This document shows positions 22,201-33,480 of a stretch of 64,000 bases of DNA, one piece after another. Each line of letters opens with the position of its first letter. Position 1 is the stretch's first letter. Origin of the DNA: Incurvaria masculella. Taxonomy: Eukaryota; Arthropoda; Insecta; Lepidoptera; Incurvariidae. A program made the translations under genes and the position numbers. Where the stretch lies: positions 9,555,501 to 9,619,500 of the forward strand of contig OX335659.1 of assembly GCA_946894095.1 (NCBI GenBank). The letters run 5' to 3'. The notes under the pieces are model-generated. The model was given only the letters and a program-made list of their open reading frames with translations. It did not search any database and was not told the DNA's origin.

Positions 22201-25200
22201 ATAGCATTTGACCCAAAGGGTGGTTATAAGAAGAGGTCGTATCTTCAGGGTGAGATTTTGGGGACAACAAATGCCCGAATAAACCCCTCAAAGTGACGGT
22301 TTCATTGTTAATTTCTCAAAAAATATGTAATGTCTCATAGTTAATTTGCTTTCTGGTATACACGGCGTAAACGAGCTGCCATCTTTTTGGAACTATAGAC
22401 AGTACTGGCGCTAATACTGAAACTTTAAATAAAATACTATAATAACAATTAATTACTTCTGAGCGGCTCGTAACCTAGTGGCGCGGGGACTGGCCTAGGG
22501 GACCAGAGGTCTGGGTTCAATAACATGCACCACTGTCTTTCTCATTCCGAGTTCGATTAGTGCATTTCGTCACGAATGCGAGCTGCTCCATGGTTCAGTA
22601 TCCATGTAAAACTGTAGATCCCATTTCCCTACTAGGGTTTAAGCCCACCCGGGTTAGTACCATCGCATTGAATGAAAAGATGGTCGAAGCGGCAATGAAA
22701 AATTGTCCGTGTTTTCCATCCAGTTCAATGTAGCCGCGCTCATAAAAGGGAAGATCCTGGCATGGCACCTAATTCCTTAGGGAATCAGGTGTATTGGGCT
22801 AATATCAGGTCACATAAAAAAATACTTCCAAAATAGTTAACCTACTTAAAGGCACGCCTGTCCCTAATTGACGAACCAGTTTCACTCATCTCGCAATGCA
22901 GTCCAGGCGTAAGCATATTTTTTACGCACTCTTTCTTCTCTGCCTACCCCTCCGGGAAAGCTGCGTGAAGATATGTATGGATGTATTTATCTAGCGACGT
23001 TTATGAACAGTTTTTAGTTGAATTAAAGAATTCAAATGTCACATAATGGTTTTTTCTTCAAATGATTTTTACATCACATACTGGCATTATTAAAGTGTGA
23101 TCAACTTAACAGAATCGATGCTTATCTCAATATAAATAACTTTTATTTAATATAATATAAGAATAACGATATTTAGAGAAAACTCGAAAAAAAATTCAGG
23201 TCAGCATACATTTTGAGATTAGGAATTTGAAAATTAATATGTACTTTTTTTTCATAAAACTGTGGGAACAAAAGTTGCTCAGTTTGCGATACATCATCAC
23301 TTTTCTTAATTTGATCACACTCTTTATAGACTACTTTGTGGAAAAAAGGACTGTCAGTCGCTAACACCGTGCATAAATCAGGTACATCATGCAATGATCA
23401 TATTCCTCACGTGTGGAAGCCACGTGTTGAGCGTGATGGCGACGGGCGAAGTGTTGAGCACGTGGTGCCACCAGCCGTGGGGCACTACCAGCGCGTCCCC
23501 GGCCTCCAGCTCCACGCACCGGCACCCGCTCACACCTGCAGCGGGTGGAGGAAGGAATAGTCGTCATAAACATAACATCAGCACGGGTACCATATCTAGC
23601 TCCTGAAACCAACCGTCGTCATATAAGTCCAAATACTGCATTCCTGAAGGAATTAGGGACCTTCCCTTTATGAGCACGGCCACATTGAACTGGATGGAAA
23701 ACACTGACAAATTTTCAATGCCGTTTCGAACCTCTTTTGATGCAATGCGATGGTACTAAACGGGTCGGGCTCAACCATACCACTAAGAAAGAGAAAGAAA
23801 GTGGTGCATGATGGGGCGGGGATTAGAACCCATGACATTGAGTGAAAAAGTTACAAATCCGAGGGTGTAATATACATCTTATGAAGGAAATAAACAAACT
23901 GAAACTGAAACCTTTGGCACGGAAGGCAAGTCCATCTGCCCCTAAGCAACGAGCCATGTCTTGTTTTATGATTAAACATTTGTTAATGAATTGCCTTCAA
24001 ACTGAATTCCACGTAGAGGTGACCTACAAGATCCAATGCAAAAAATATGCTTACTTTTAAAAGGCTCGAGGTCACGCGGACAGCAGAAATTGAGCTCACT
24101 GTAAATGCTTGACTCCTCGTAGGGAACCCTCGTCGGTCTGAGTCCGCCAGTCTCCGGTGGAAATAGAATCCAGCGCTTCCTGCAACCAACATACATGCAT
24201 GGGCATCACGCATAGGGCTTTACAAAGGTGATAGATTGCACATTGTTGTTATTAACATATTTGTGATGTAAAATTTACACTTACAACTTTTACGGAATAT
24301 GAACTAGAGGGCTCTGACATAAATACGGAATATAGCATTGTAGTGATGCACTACTAACAGGGCTCCTGTATAGACCTACAGACTCCCAAGAACCACACTT
24401 ACGTATTTGCTGAAAATATTACACTTCACTAATTCTCACAATGCACGGTCTGGACCTTGAGAACCACATTCCCGATTTTGATTCATTTTGAATAAACCAT
24501 TAGCTTGGTTCTTCTTATAAAAAAACGAGGCTGCTTACTATCACCCTAAATAACCTAAGGGGTGGGCAGGGAGGTAAAATATGAGAGAAGTCGAGAAGAC
24601 TCAGTGTATTTTCTTGGAACTTTTTAGCGGGCATGTGCTAGCATAAATCAATCACGCTGATAACCATCCCAACTGTTTTACGACTGTGTTATGGTGTGCT
24701 ATGGACAGTAGCGGCGTTAGGGTAGGGCGCGGTTGGGCGATCACCCAGGGCGCCAGATCGAAAGGGGCGCCGCAGGCGCCCCTTTTGTATCTGCTCGCTC
24801 ATTGACCAAGTCCTACTTAATCATAAATTCCCTAAATATAGCGTCAAAAATGTGGCAAAACTAGAATAGAACCCAGTGTCCGATCGGAGTCATAAGTTAA
24901 TCGTCATAATTGTTTCGTTTAAAATGTCTGAAAATGCCGCTCCTAAAAGAACCATCTGTGTCAAAATTTAGAAAACGGAAAGCCGAACAAGACAAGGAAT
25001 AAAAAAACAACAATATTTATGTGTAAATATGCATCACATAAAAAAATCAAGATCACGGTGGCGTAACCAGCGTAAAATGTGAAAAAATTGGTGAGGAAAT
25101 TTGATATATTCTCCACCAATCAGAAGCGTTTATGTCATTTACGATCTTGCTGGGTGGAATATTTGACATCGACTTCTGGTGGATATTGATCGAATTCCTT

Positions 25201-28200
25201 CACTTATTTCATTATATTTTAAGTCAGTTCAGTCCCATGGCATCTACAACTGGAATACAAGCGGGTGTAACGGTAGTGGAGCCTCTGTCAGGGTGCAGAT
25301 TGTGGGCGAAGTTTCCCGAAGTGAGGTGACAGGTTTTGTGTCAATAAATTCAACAACTTTTTTAGTTCTATTGCGGAAAAATTTGCTTCAAACTTTAGCC
25401 CATCCATTAAAGAAACATGGCGGGTTTGTATACCTGAAGGCGTATACAAACCCAAGCAATAGTTTATTATTTTTTTAGAATATAAGCAAATAAGAAATAT
25501 TAAAAACCATTAAATCACTAAAAACTAAGCAGTCTAAAGATTTATGGGGATTATCAATCAAACTTAACTATTTAACCAATGCGTCTCAGAAGGAACCTTC
25601 CCAAGTATTCATAAAGCTGCTAAAGTTTGTCCGATCCATAAAAAAGGATTGAAGAAAGATCTCAATAACTTTAGACCCATTTCTATCCTGCCATAAATCA
25701 GCAAAATTTTTTTAAATAATTATGCACAGTAAATCGATTTATTTTTTTAAATAATCTCATAAATACTCAGCAATTCGGCTTTCAAAAAATAAATGTACAG
25801 GACCTGCTATACGTAACATGTTGATATCAGTTTATTCAAGTCTTGACAATAATAAAGTTAGCTTGGGACTGTGTGATCTATTAAAGGCATTAGACTGCGT
25901 CAATCATGAACTTCTACTTTCAAAGCTTGAGCACTACAGCATTAGAGGAAACTAGCTAGATTTTATTCGTTCATATCTTACAAGCAGAACCCAATATACT
26001 CAGCTCCACGACGTTAGATGAGAAGCAGCTACTGTGACCCGAGGAGTTCCCCAGGGCGCAATTTTCGGCCCGCTTTTGTTTATTATTAACATAAATGACT
26101 TATCAGTATGTACTCTCAAAACAACCCATATTGTAATGTTTGCTGACGACACATCTCTTATTTTTGGGTACAACAGAAGGTTGATGGTGATGCACAGAAA
26201 ATTGATCCCATCATTGAAAAAATACATAACTGGTTCCAAGTAAACCTCCTCCTTCTTAATGCTGCAAGAAGTAGCTTTGTCTTATTACAAGGATGTAGTT
26301 CTAACGTCAAATTAAACAACGTAGATTCCGCTCTAACTAGTTCGCATGTAGTTAAGTTTTTTGGTTTGCACGTCGACGTGGGTATAAAATGAAACGCTCA
26401 CATCAAACGATAAAAAAGTTTGATTCAGTAATTTACGCAATTCGCAAAATAAGTACCCTATGTGGCGTCAACGCTGCAAAAACAGTTTCCCACTCTTATT
26501 TTAATAGCATTATGACGGATGGATTTAAGTTTTGGAGTAATGGTGCTGCTTGGGAGCGAATTTTTAAATTACAAAAACGAACAACACGTGCTGTGCTAGC
26601 CATGAAACCGAGAGATTCCTGCTGCGGCGCCTTCTCGGAAAACGCTATATTTACGCTTCCAAGTGAGGATATATCACGTTGTCTTATGTATTCCCAAAAC
26701 AATTAGGAAAATAACCGTTTTAATAAAGATTACCTTGGCTACAACACTAGAGCCAAATATCTAATAAGATCACCTCTAGTGAAGCGTAGTAAAACTTCAA
26801 AGAGCTTTATCTGCAACAGCGTCATGTTGTTCAATAAACTCCCGCCATGATTGTTAAAAAAGTATTAAGTAGTTTTAAACAGACAATCAGACATATGTTT
26901 TCAAAGAAAGCTTGCTATAGAATTGACGATTTTTTTAAATACGATAATATTATGAACACTTGATTCATCATTTTATAGAATTTACAATTGTATTAAGTAA
27001 TGCTACAACTGTAATTATATTAAAACTGAATGTACTACCTGTGGTGGTCATGCCGAAATCAATTTATTGAAATGAAATAAAAGTGTTCTCATCATAAGTC
27101 TGAAATCTTTTTTGCTTGATCAGAATGTGGTTGCATCCTGTCTTTAATTTAAATTGTATCAAATAATTTATAAGTAAAGACCTGTCTGCGATTGCCAATA
27201 TTACAATCTGAGGAATTACAATATTACATCATCATATCATCATCATTACGGGAGGACGGACTGTAGGAGAATTCCAAATAATCTTCGTAAAGGTCTGGTA
27301 CGTAACACCCGTAATCGTAGATCATGTATGAAAAGAGTATTTTTTTGTATTTAAGAAAACATAGACTTTGGTATCCATATATAGTTTGCCGAAAGAAATG
27401 CTATAAAAGCAAAATTTAATATATGTATATTTTTTTCATAAATGGTTATTTCATTATTTCCCTTGGCTTTTTTTCGCATGGTTTTTAATGGCAGATAGGG
27501 GGCGCCGTAGAAATCTCGCCCAGGGCGCTGGTAGTGTTAAAACCGGCACTGGCTATGGATTTTTTTTATGTAACTGGTCATGGATGGCTTATTACACACC
27601 CACCGTCATATTATTATTAGCCCAACATACTGCATTCCCCAGGAAATGTATACCATCCCAACCTTCTCTTTATGAGCTCGATGGAAAACACAGATAATTT
27701 TTCATTGCCGCTTCGATCATTTTTTAATCCAATGAGATAGCCCTGTCCTTGCGGGCTTAACCCGACCACTATGCAGAGCAATAGGGCTTATAGTTTTATT
27801 TCGATTCCGAACCATGGAACAGTTCACATTCGCAACGAAATGCAATGTTCACATCGTCACAATACGGACTTGCCATGAAGCTGAGCGACGACGTTGTAGC
27901 CGTAGGTGTCGCGGTGGGCGGGCGTGTGCGCACCGGCGCTTCCCACCCACAGCGTGGACTCCGCGGCGCCCTTCTCCGGGAAGCCGAACTTGGCCCACGA
28001 CACATTCTGCCGCATTTGTTGACTCAATATTAATTATCTATTGGGACAAAAGGTCTAAAGGTAATTGATCATAAAATAAGGAACTTATTAGAATATTACT
28101 GTAAAGCATTAATTGAATGGTGAACCGATCAACATTAAACTATGATTATTTAGTGTTCTATTGTTAATAAAAAAACTAGAACTAAAAAAAAATACACCAA

Positions 28201-29992
28201 CAGCCAAGCGGAAGCTTGTAAGTTGTTGGTGGAGAACTCTACCAAAAACTAGTAGTTTAGAAAGTTTAAAAAAAAAATAACAGGCAGTTAATTTTTTTAT
28301 AGTCATTCCCAAAATCTGAAAAATTACTAGATTTCTTATTTTTGACCACACTGACAAAAAGTAAAGGGGACAAGAAACATGGAAATATTATTTTTTTATT
28401 CATGCACACTATAACAGTAAAACAGCAGGCAGGCTATAACAAAAAAATACAAAATTTGCTTCAACATTTGTATTTTTTTAATCACTCTAATGGCTTTTTC
28501 TTAACTAAAATAATATTTATTTGTTTTCCTTTATATCAACTTTTATATTTTATCTGAAAGAAGCTTCTAATAATATGTAACGGGTGGTGAATAAAGATAC
28601 CTTTGACAGATCACTGTTGCTTGAGAACCACTCGGGTAGATGTTTATAGTCAAAGTACATCCAATCGTCCCCGCTCTTTGTCGCATCCAGAAATTCTCGA
28701 AAGGTGAGGTCGCGCCGCTCGCACGATCGCTCCCAGAAAGGTTCATCAGATACGCGAGCGCGCGGGCCCACTCGCCAGGGCACCTGTCCAATAAAATTAA
28801 TGCTATCAGACAGATCTAAATTAGTACCTGAATTAAGCTCTTAAAACTACATTTATGATAGTTTTCCAAAAAACTAACTAAATCTCTACCTACCAAAGAA
28901 ATCTAATAATACATGAATGACTGAAACGATTTCACAATACAATCACAAAACAAATCATTTTTAAATAACAAATACCAGCTAGAACTTGCATTTATATAAA
29001 ACTGCACCGTTTTACGTGGTTTACAAAAAAAAATCTAAGTTAAATGATAGAAGATCTACGCCTACCATCTTCTATTAAGGTGGCCCATCCCGCTCATCTC
29101 CCCATACAAAAGGGGAAAGAAGATCACGCCCATATTTATTGTCAGAGATCCAAAAGTTTGGTCAAAATAGCTTTATTTGATCGAACTAGATGTGTGATGA
29201 CCATTGGCATTGTAAAATTGTGTTTGGTTTCTAAGTTATAAGGTCCGAAAGTTCGAATTTTTCGCGCGTTTTATACAATAACTTTGGAGGTGGATTACGC
29301 TATGATAAAGTAAGAACATCTTAAAAAGATTAGTCATCAGACATAGCTTATTTAATCAAGATTTATAATCTATTTGGTTTCTGTTAGATTTTGGACTACA
29401 GCGGACGTGGTTTACTTTTAGCTATAAGTCGTTTTTTATTAAAATTTTCGTAAATCTTACCAATTCATACACTATCTACATTGTATTTTTTGTGGACATT
29501 TAGCATCTTCCTCATCACGGAGCCTGTCTTATTCTTTGTAACATAGAAGGTCCCAGAGCGCGACAGCACGGTTTTGTACCATGCCCGCAAATGAGTTAGT
29601 CCCGCCGGGTTGGGCCACCTTAAGCAAACTTCACTTAACCGGTTCATGTCGGTGTCCGCACGTCAATTTTAATAGCTCATAATTACGAAGTTCCTTAAAA
29701 TACTAAATTTTCCCTATCCACCAAGCTAATTGCTAGATGGAAGACCGTATCCGAATGTGTACTTTTATTTAGAAAGGTTACGTTCGCATACGCTATAGGC
29801 CTTTCCCGGATCAATTAATGGTCAATAAGAAAGCTGGTAGAAAATAATAACCTTCTTGTCTCCAAAGTCTTCGCTCCATGCGTCCAGAGGGCGCGAAAAC
29901 AAATTCCAATCCAGAACAAACCCGCGAAGGACCAGCGGCTGGGAAGTTTGCAGCGCCGCTAGCCTCACATCCTCAGCCGACATTGTATTCAT
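18906..29992 (-). CDS. HSPBAP1: HSPB1-associated protein 1-like JmjC protein
   Basis: Predicted cupin-fold Fe(II)/2-oxoglutarate oxygenase-type protein. Seven exons on the minus strand: 29992-29852, 28783-28601, 28006-27870, 24179-24055, 23535-23411, 21427-21317 and 19289-18906. They join in phase to 401 aa. Family hallmarks in order: QPLVLRGFVLDW; KKVPWRVG; FREFLDATKSG and YFDYKHL; FGFPEKG, STLWVGSAGAHTPAHRDTYG; GKKRWILFPPE, TRVPYEESSIYSELN; ELEAGDALVVPHGWWHHV; ITLNTWLP. The HxD iron ligands would be H139 and D141, and the distal His H219. The C-terminal exons (ARVSEAL...LNPNE and a Pro/Ala-rich linker ending KQNLLNSLS) match the layout of HSPBAP1 tails. Of two nearby start codons (29992 and 29983) I chose the first. 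The gene is intact. Its introns carry SINEs and a hAT element on the opposite strand. Confidence 0.92.
19465..19630 (-). repeat. LINE 3'-end fragment (reverse), paired with 37985-38175
   Basis: 'gcttctagacaaggcttctg' and 'ccaggaagtctatttgcgtt' are the reverse complement of blocks at 38040-38100. Just outside lies a (taa)n run at 19321-19337. Confidence 0.6.
20010..20345 (+). pseudogene. LINE 3' fragment, C-terminus of a reverse-transcriptase ORF
   Basis: Encodes SVNLFAPDSYSRARSHPHFA, then LNDISDKIGIYACTLAEFQK and AYFEAA-stop at about 20248, followed by an (aataaat)n tail at 20325-20345. The same piece occurs at 55230-55600. This C-terminus belongs to a common insect non-LTR retrotransposon. 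The copy is 5'-truncated and dead. Confidence 0.75.
20346..21002. other. HSPBAP1 intron, nothing recognised
   Basis: Intronic AT-rich sequence between a LINE end and a SINE. No supported feature. Confidence 0.3.
21003..21228 (-). repeat. SINE copy, reverse, 5'-truncated
   Basis: On the minus strand it reads 'ttccatctagttctatgtag', 'ccgtgcttgtaagggga' and 'tattgggctaatatcataac', with an A-run (T-run at 21006-21013) at its 3' end. Confidence 0.75.
21317..21427 (-). CDS. HSPBAP1: HSPBAP1 exon 6
   Basis: Acceptor cttgacgcag above 21427, donor GTATAT below 21317, phase 0 on both sides. Encodes EADASARVSEALVRVLVAQL and SALLLNPNE, which aligns with the segment after NTW/NSW in HSPBAP1. Confidence 0.88.
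21440..22459. other. HSPBAP1 intron 5, left part
   Basis: No gene. Degenerate RNase H/RT-like residue runs may exist ('ctgccttgccagagtgctaaag'), but nothing firm. Confidence 0.3.
22460..22825 (+). repeat. SINE copy, single tRNA-like head
   Basis: The head 'gagcggctcgtaacctagtg' runs to 'ggtctgggttcaataacatg' with a B-box-like GGTTCAAT. The body and tail are as in the other copies: 'gtttaagcccacccgggtta', 'catccagttcaatgtagccg', and a terminal A-run at about 22816. Confidence 0.85.
23411..23535 (-). CDS. HSPBAP1: HSPBAP1 exon 5
   Basis: Acceptor cgctgcag above 23535, donor GTGAGG directly after CCACAC at 23411. Encodes VSGCRCVELEAGDALVVPHG, WWHHVLNTSPVAITLNTWLP and H. The distal iron-binding His is in WWH. 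Confidence 0.9.
23612..23838 (-). repeat. SINE copy, reverse
   Basis: Minus strand: 'gggttctaatccccgcccca' (B box), 'tgcaccactttctttctctt', 'ttccatccagttcaatgtgg'. The head is partly present. Confidence 0.75.
24055..24179 (-). CDS. HSPBAP1: HSPBAP1 exon 4
   Basis: Acceptor ggttgcag above 24179, donor GTAAGC below 24055. Encodes KRWILFPPETGG, RPTRVPYEESSIYSELNF and DLEPFK, ending in phase 1. Confidence 0.92.
24934..25003 (+). pseudogene. hAT transposase N-terminal remnant
   Basis: A short frame reads MPLLKEPSVSKFRKRKAEQD, then KE and a stop. The 'S-x-FRKRKAE' pattern is typical of the start of transposases in the ZMYM/TTF-finger hAT group. The rest is gone. Confidence 0.5.
25580..27085 (+). 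pseudogene. LINE reverse transcriptase pseudogene inside the hAT element
   Basis: Broken by stops and frameshifts. Recognisable pieces are VCPIHKKGLKKDLNNFRPIS (about 25627-25690), DCVNHELLLSKLEHYSIRG (about 25890-25950), TRGVPQGAIFGPLLF then ININDL (about 26037-26100), and FADDTSLIFG (about 26140-26170; the YxDD-box equivalent FADD). Then come the connection and C-terminal region (SYFNSIMTDGFKFWSNGAAW at about 26488) and a thumb-like end with KACYRIDDFF (about 26910-26940). This is a CR1/Jockey-type order of RT blocks. It is 5'-truncated. Confidence 0.85.
27560..27812 (-). repeat. SINE copy, reverse
   Basis: Minus strand: 'ggttaagcccgcaaggacag', 'gaagcggcaatgaaaaatta', 'ttccatcgagctcataaaga'. 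It abuts the right target duplication of the hAT element, so the hAT inserted at its poly-A end. Confidence 0.75.
27870..28006 (-). CDS. HSPBAP1: HSPBAP1 exon 3 (HxD iron site)
   Basis: Acceptor atgcggcag above 28006. Encodes NVSWAKFGFPEKGAAESTLW, VGSAGAHTPAHRDTYGYNVV and AQLHGK. I place the donor at GTCCGT (27869), because only this gives GKKRW with the next exon; it is a weak donor. The alternative donor GTATTG five bases on would need the rarer acceptor inside gaag and gives GKSRW. Confidence 0.85.
28601..28783 (-). CDS. HSPBAP1: HSPBAP1 exon 2
   Basis: Acceptor tattggacag above 28783, donor GTATCT below 28601, phase 0 on both sides, 61 codons. Encodes VPWRVGPRARVSDEPFWERS, LTFREFLDATKSGDDWMYFD and YKHLPEWF. 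Confidence 0.9.
29075..29623. mobile_element. TTAAGGTGGCCCA element, copy 1
   Basis: It starts TTAAGGTGGCCCATCCCGCT and ends gccgggttgggccaccTTAA, so it has inverted ends with TTAA at both. About 549 bp, non-coding, in HSPBAP1 intron 1. It is close to identical in layout to the copy at 30471. Confidence 0.85.
29852..29992 (-). CDS. HSPBAP1: HSPBAP1 first coding exon
   Basis: Encodes MNTMSAEDVRLAALQTSQPL, VLRGFVLDWNLFSRPLDAWS and EDFGDKK, donor GTTATT. The upstream frame stays open to 30136 but lacks family-like sequence, so I start at the ATG at 29992. Confidence 0.85.
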
Positions 29993-30470
29993 TGCTATTT
30001 CTTCTCGTACAACATGAGCAATGAAAATTTGCTTGAAAATCACTATCAGACTTGAGCTGATCATTAAACACAATACAAGAGTATTCCGTGTATTATATTC
30101 TTTGAGTAGGTATTCTACGACACGACTGTCAGTCAATTATTTTTGAAAATAGAACTGTTTCACTGACAGCTGACAGACCTTTTCGGTGAGCTCGCTAGGG
30201 TCGCGGTCCGATTTGAACCATCGTTACGAAAAGCACGCTCAAAACTGGTCCGATTCGCGCTTGCAGCCCATAAAATGACGTCCTGTGAACGGTATGAAGT
30301 TAGCGCTGCGTCACGCAATGCCGTACACAGTGCTCACGCTTTGGGGGTAGGGAACCGGTGTGGAACTGTCAACGTCACTTTTTGACGTTTCTAAAGAGTA
30401 GTTTATCGTCTTTCCACCTGGATTTTTAACAAACCGTTGAATGTACCTCAGTTGAAAATTCAAGTTCAAC

Positions 30471-31020
30471 TTAAGGTGGCCCATCCCGCTCATCTCCCCA
30501 TACAAAAGGGGAAAGAAGATCACGCCCATATTTCTTGTCAGAGATCCAAAATTTTGCTCAAAATAGCTTAATTTGATCGAACTAGATGTCTGATGACCAT
30601 AGGCACTGTAAAATTGTGTTTGGTTTCTAAGTTATAAGGTCCGAAAGTTCGCATTTTTCGCGCGTTTTATACAATAACTTTGGAGGTGGATTACGCAATG
30701 ATAAAGTAAGAACATCTTAAAAAGATTAGTCATCAGACATAGCTTATTTATTCAAGATTTATAATATATTTGGTTTTTGATTGATTTTTTACTACAGCGG
30801 TCTTGGTTTACTTTTAGCTATAAGTCGTCTTTAAATTAAAATTTTCGTAAATCTTACCAAATCATACACTATGCACATTGTCTTTTTTTTGGACATGTTG
30901 CATCTTCCTCGTCACGGAGCCTGTCTTATTTTTTTAAACAGAGAAGGTTCCAGAGCGCAACAGCGCGGTTTTGTACCGTGCCCGCGAATGAGTTAGGCCC
31001 GCCGGGTTGGGCCACCTTAA
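30471..31020. mobile_element. TTAAGGTGGCCCA element, copy 2
   Basis: Same ends and interior as 29075-29623 (for example 'gaacatcttaaaaagattag', 'gtttacttttagctataagt'), bounded by TTAA at 30471-30474 and 31017-31020. It lies just upstream of the HSPBAP1 start, in the likely promoter side. Confidence 0.85.
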
Positions 31021-31157
31021 AGCAATTGATTAGATTTAAGTTTGAGGTGAACTACTACAATTAACGTAATTACTTCCGCGTTTGTTGTTTTGTTTACGTA
31101 AGCGCGTACACAAACGATCCGAATCGTTTGTAATGCTCATGGCTTTGAGCGTGCAAT

Positions 31158-31523
31158 CTGAGTGGTCAGTCTGAGTTCTCACCTAAATTGGCGTTAACGG
31201 TAAACCGATCGACTGGCGTTTTCAAATGTATGGAGAAATTGAAGAGCGCGCGCAGTGGGCGTTAAGCGAAGTACCATTTGCGAGTCCGAGTTTGATTTGA
31301 CAGCTTACTCAACGTTGCCGTAAATACGTCGACGTTGCCGTTTACGTCGACTCCGCGTTTTCATACAAATCGTAAGTCCGAGTTTGACTTTGACAGCTTG
31401 AAGAAGTAAAACCACAGAATATCTAGTAAAACTTGTATGAAGTTTGACGTTTTTACGGAAAACGCCAGTGGATCGGTTTGCCGTAAACGCCAATTTAGGT
31501 GAGAACTCGGACTGAACACTCTG
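31158..31523. mobile_element. CTCACCTAAATTGGCG MITE, full copy
   Basis: The ends 'ctgagtggtcagtctgagtt' and, inverted, 'cagagtgttcagtccgagtt' are followed by ctcacctaaattggcg. The interior holds further inverted blocks such as 'aacgttgccg'. Other copies: 37104-37460 and 47205-47550. Fragments: 7134-7330 and 41205-41460. Confidence 0.85.
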
Positions 31524-31924
31524 ATTCGTGACGCTTGTATACGCTTTTAGCAGTGTAATCGATTCAATTCTAATTCAGTTCAAATCGATTCAGTTACGAT
31601 GTTACTGCAAGTAAAAGGCGAACGAAAGCGGTGACGCGTTTTATTTTATATTCTGTGTCCTCTACTCGCAGTATCAAAATCAAATTTGCCGCGCGATCTT
31701 TGGCTGCCGCTGACAGCGCTCACGGTTTTGCCCTGAGCACCGTAAGCACTTGAACGATGACGTCATCGTTACGTCGTACCTCACAATCTTGCATTTCTGA
31801 GCACTGTCAGCGCAATTCGGTCCAACTATATTCACGCTGTCAGCGTTTGAGCGCAATTCGGACCATAGCCACAAGCGATGCGTTCCATACTCTTTGGTCA
31901 ACACCAGAAGGATAGTTTATTCAC

Positions 31925-33480
31925 AGAATTGTTCGCACTGGAATTGATCCAAGCCAAATGCATGCGTTTTAATAATTGGCGCAATGAAATCTTCTCCTAA
32001 AAACGCTCTACAAGTCGAATGTGTAGAGCCTCCTTTAGTCTTGAGACGTCAATATCTATCCGATAAATTCTTATTTCGTGCTGCTCAGCTTTCATCACAT
32101 CCCATTTTTCCCAAACTTCAACTGTTAGAAGAGTACACACATAATAAAAAATACTGGTCCCGTAAGTCTTCCACTCCTCTAACACAGAGTTATAACCGAT
32201 TTACTGCTATTGAATCACCAATCGTTCGATCGTCTCCCATCCCTCCATATAATATTCCTTTTGCATCCATTATTTTTAAACCTAATATAGAATTCTCCAT
32301 AGGCATCGACAAAGACTCATTGAATGCAAATAGAATATTTAATAAAGTATCCTCTCGAAAGTGGCCTTTTTGGCAAATGATTTTTACCGATGCATCCAAG
32401 TTGTCTAGAGATGGATGTGTTGGAGCAGCTTTTGTGCATTCAAACTCTAACATTTCTAGATCATGGAGGTGCCCTCCTGAGTCATCGGTTTTCACTGGAG
32501 AATGCGTGGCAATACTTGGTGCAGTGTCGTATGTCAGGTCATCTCAGTTTGAAAAAACAGTTATATTCACCGACTCTCTTAGTTGCCTTAAAGCTCTCCA
32601 TCAAAACCCATTCAAAAACAAACCTTATAACATTGTGTTGTCCATCAAACATATTCTTGCAGATTGTGATGTTGATGAGTTGAAGGTTGAACTGGCATGG
32701 ATTCCTAGTCATGTCGGTATTAAAAACAATGAACTTGTTGACAGTATTGCCAAAAATGCTATAGAGACCGGTGAACATACCTATTTTACTGTACAACCCT
32801 CAGACTTACTCTGTTTACCTAAAAAAAGGATGTATGAATGCTGGTCTATTGATTGGATTCGATCTAGAAGATCAAAAGGCAGACATTACGCATCTCTACA
32901 GCCCGAAATACCTACAAAACCATGGTTTTCAAAACACAAAAATCTGCCAAAAAAGGAAACTTCCATCATATGTAGAATGAGACTTGGGCATTGCTGTTCT
33001 CCTGTATTCTTGGCTAAGATCCATGCCAGAGACTCGTCCCTTTGTGAATGCGGACTACAGGAGGGAAACCTTGACCACATTTTTTTCTCGTGCTCTCTTA
33101 ACAATAAAACTCCGTCGTTATTTAAATTACTCTCTGACTCTAAAATTACTCTTCCCACTAACATCAACACGCGACTAACCCTTGATCAACCCTCAGTACT
33201 TAATATTCTGTCCAAATTTATCAGAAACAATGATTTAAATTATAATTTACTCTTTATTGTAAATAGTTAAGATTCATGTTATCCTCTTATGTATAATATT
33301 TTTAAGTTGTAATGTTTATTTTTATGTGGGAACTTCCAATATATTTAGTTCATTTATTTAGGTTCAACCGAAGTAGGTATTATTGTTTTTATACTTAATT
33401 TCAAGTTTGTGAAAGAATTTGCGAGATTTCTCAAAATATTTGGCATTCATATAATCTACTCCAAATTATTTATCCATTAC
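31925..33480 (+). pseudogene. LINE fragment with RNase H domain, ORF2 C-terminus
   Basis: A 428-codon frame (31984-33270) is open but starts inside the RT thumb (LIIGAMKSSPKNALQVECVE), so it is 5'-truncated. RNase H residues are visible: FTDAS (first Asp), VFTGECVAIL (Glu), FTDSLSCLKAL (Asp), AWIPSHVGIKNNELVDSIAK (His and last Asp). A Cys/His-containing tail (CECGLQEGNLDHIFFSC) follows. An RNase H after RT is typical of I- and R1-like LINE groups. The intact frame suggests a fairly recent insertion. Confidence 0.85.

Larger units (their letters stand above)
24706..27551 (+). mobile_element. hAT-type DNA transposon remnant with 8-bp TSD
   Basis: The flanking 8-bp direct repeat GCTATGGA lies at 24698-24705 and 27552-27559. 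The ends are CAGTAGCGGCGTTAGGG on the left and, read on the minus strand, CAGTGCCGGTTTTAACAC on the right; the subterminal motif cccagggcgc is shared. An 8-bp TSD and CAGTG-type ends define hAT elements. The only transposase trace is at 24934-25003. The interior is taken over by a LINE fragment. It lies in HSPBAP1 intron 3 on the opposite strand. Confidence 0.88.

Noticed and set aside
23173..23394. Minus-strand 73-codon frame starting MHDVPDLCTVLATD just after HSPBAP1 exon 5.
   Set aside because: It is in a different phase from exon 5. A canonical GTGAGG donor ends exon 5 at 23411, and the next exon (21427) matches the family, so this frame is intronic.
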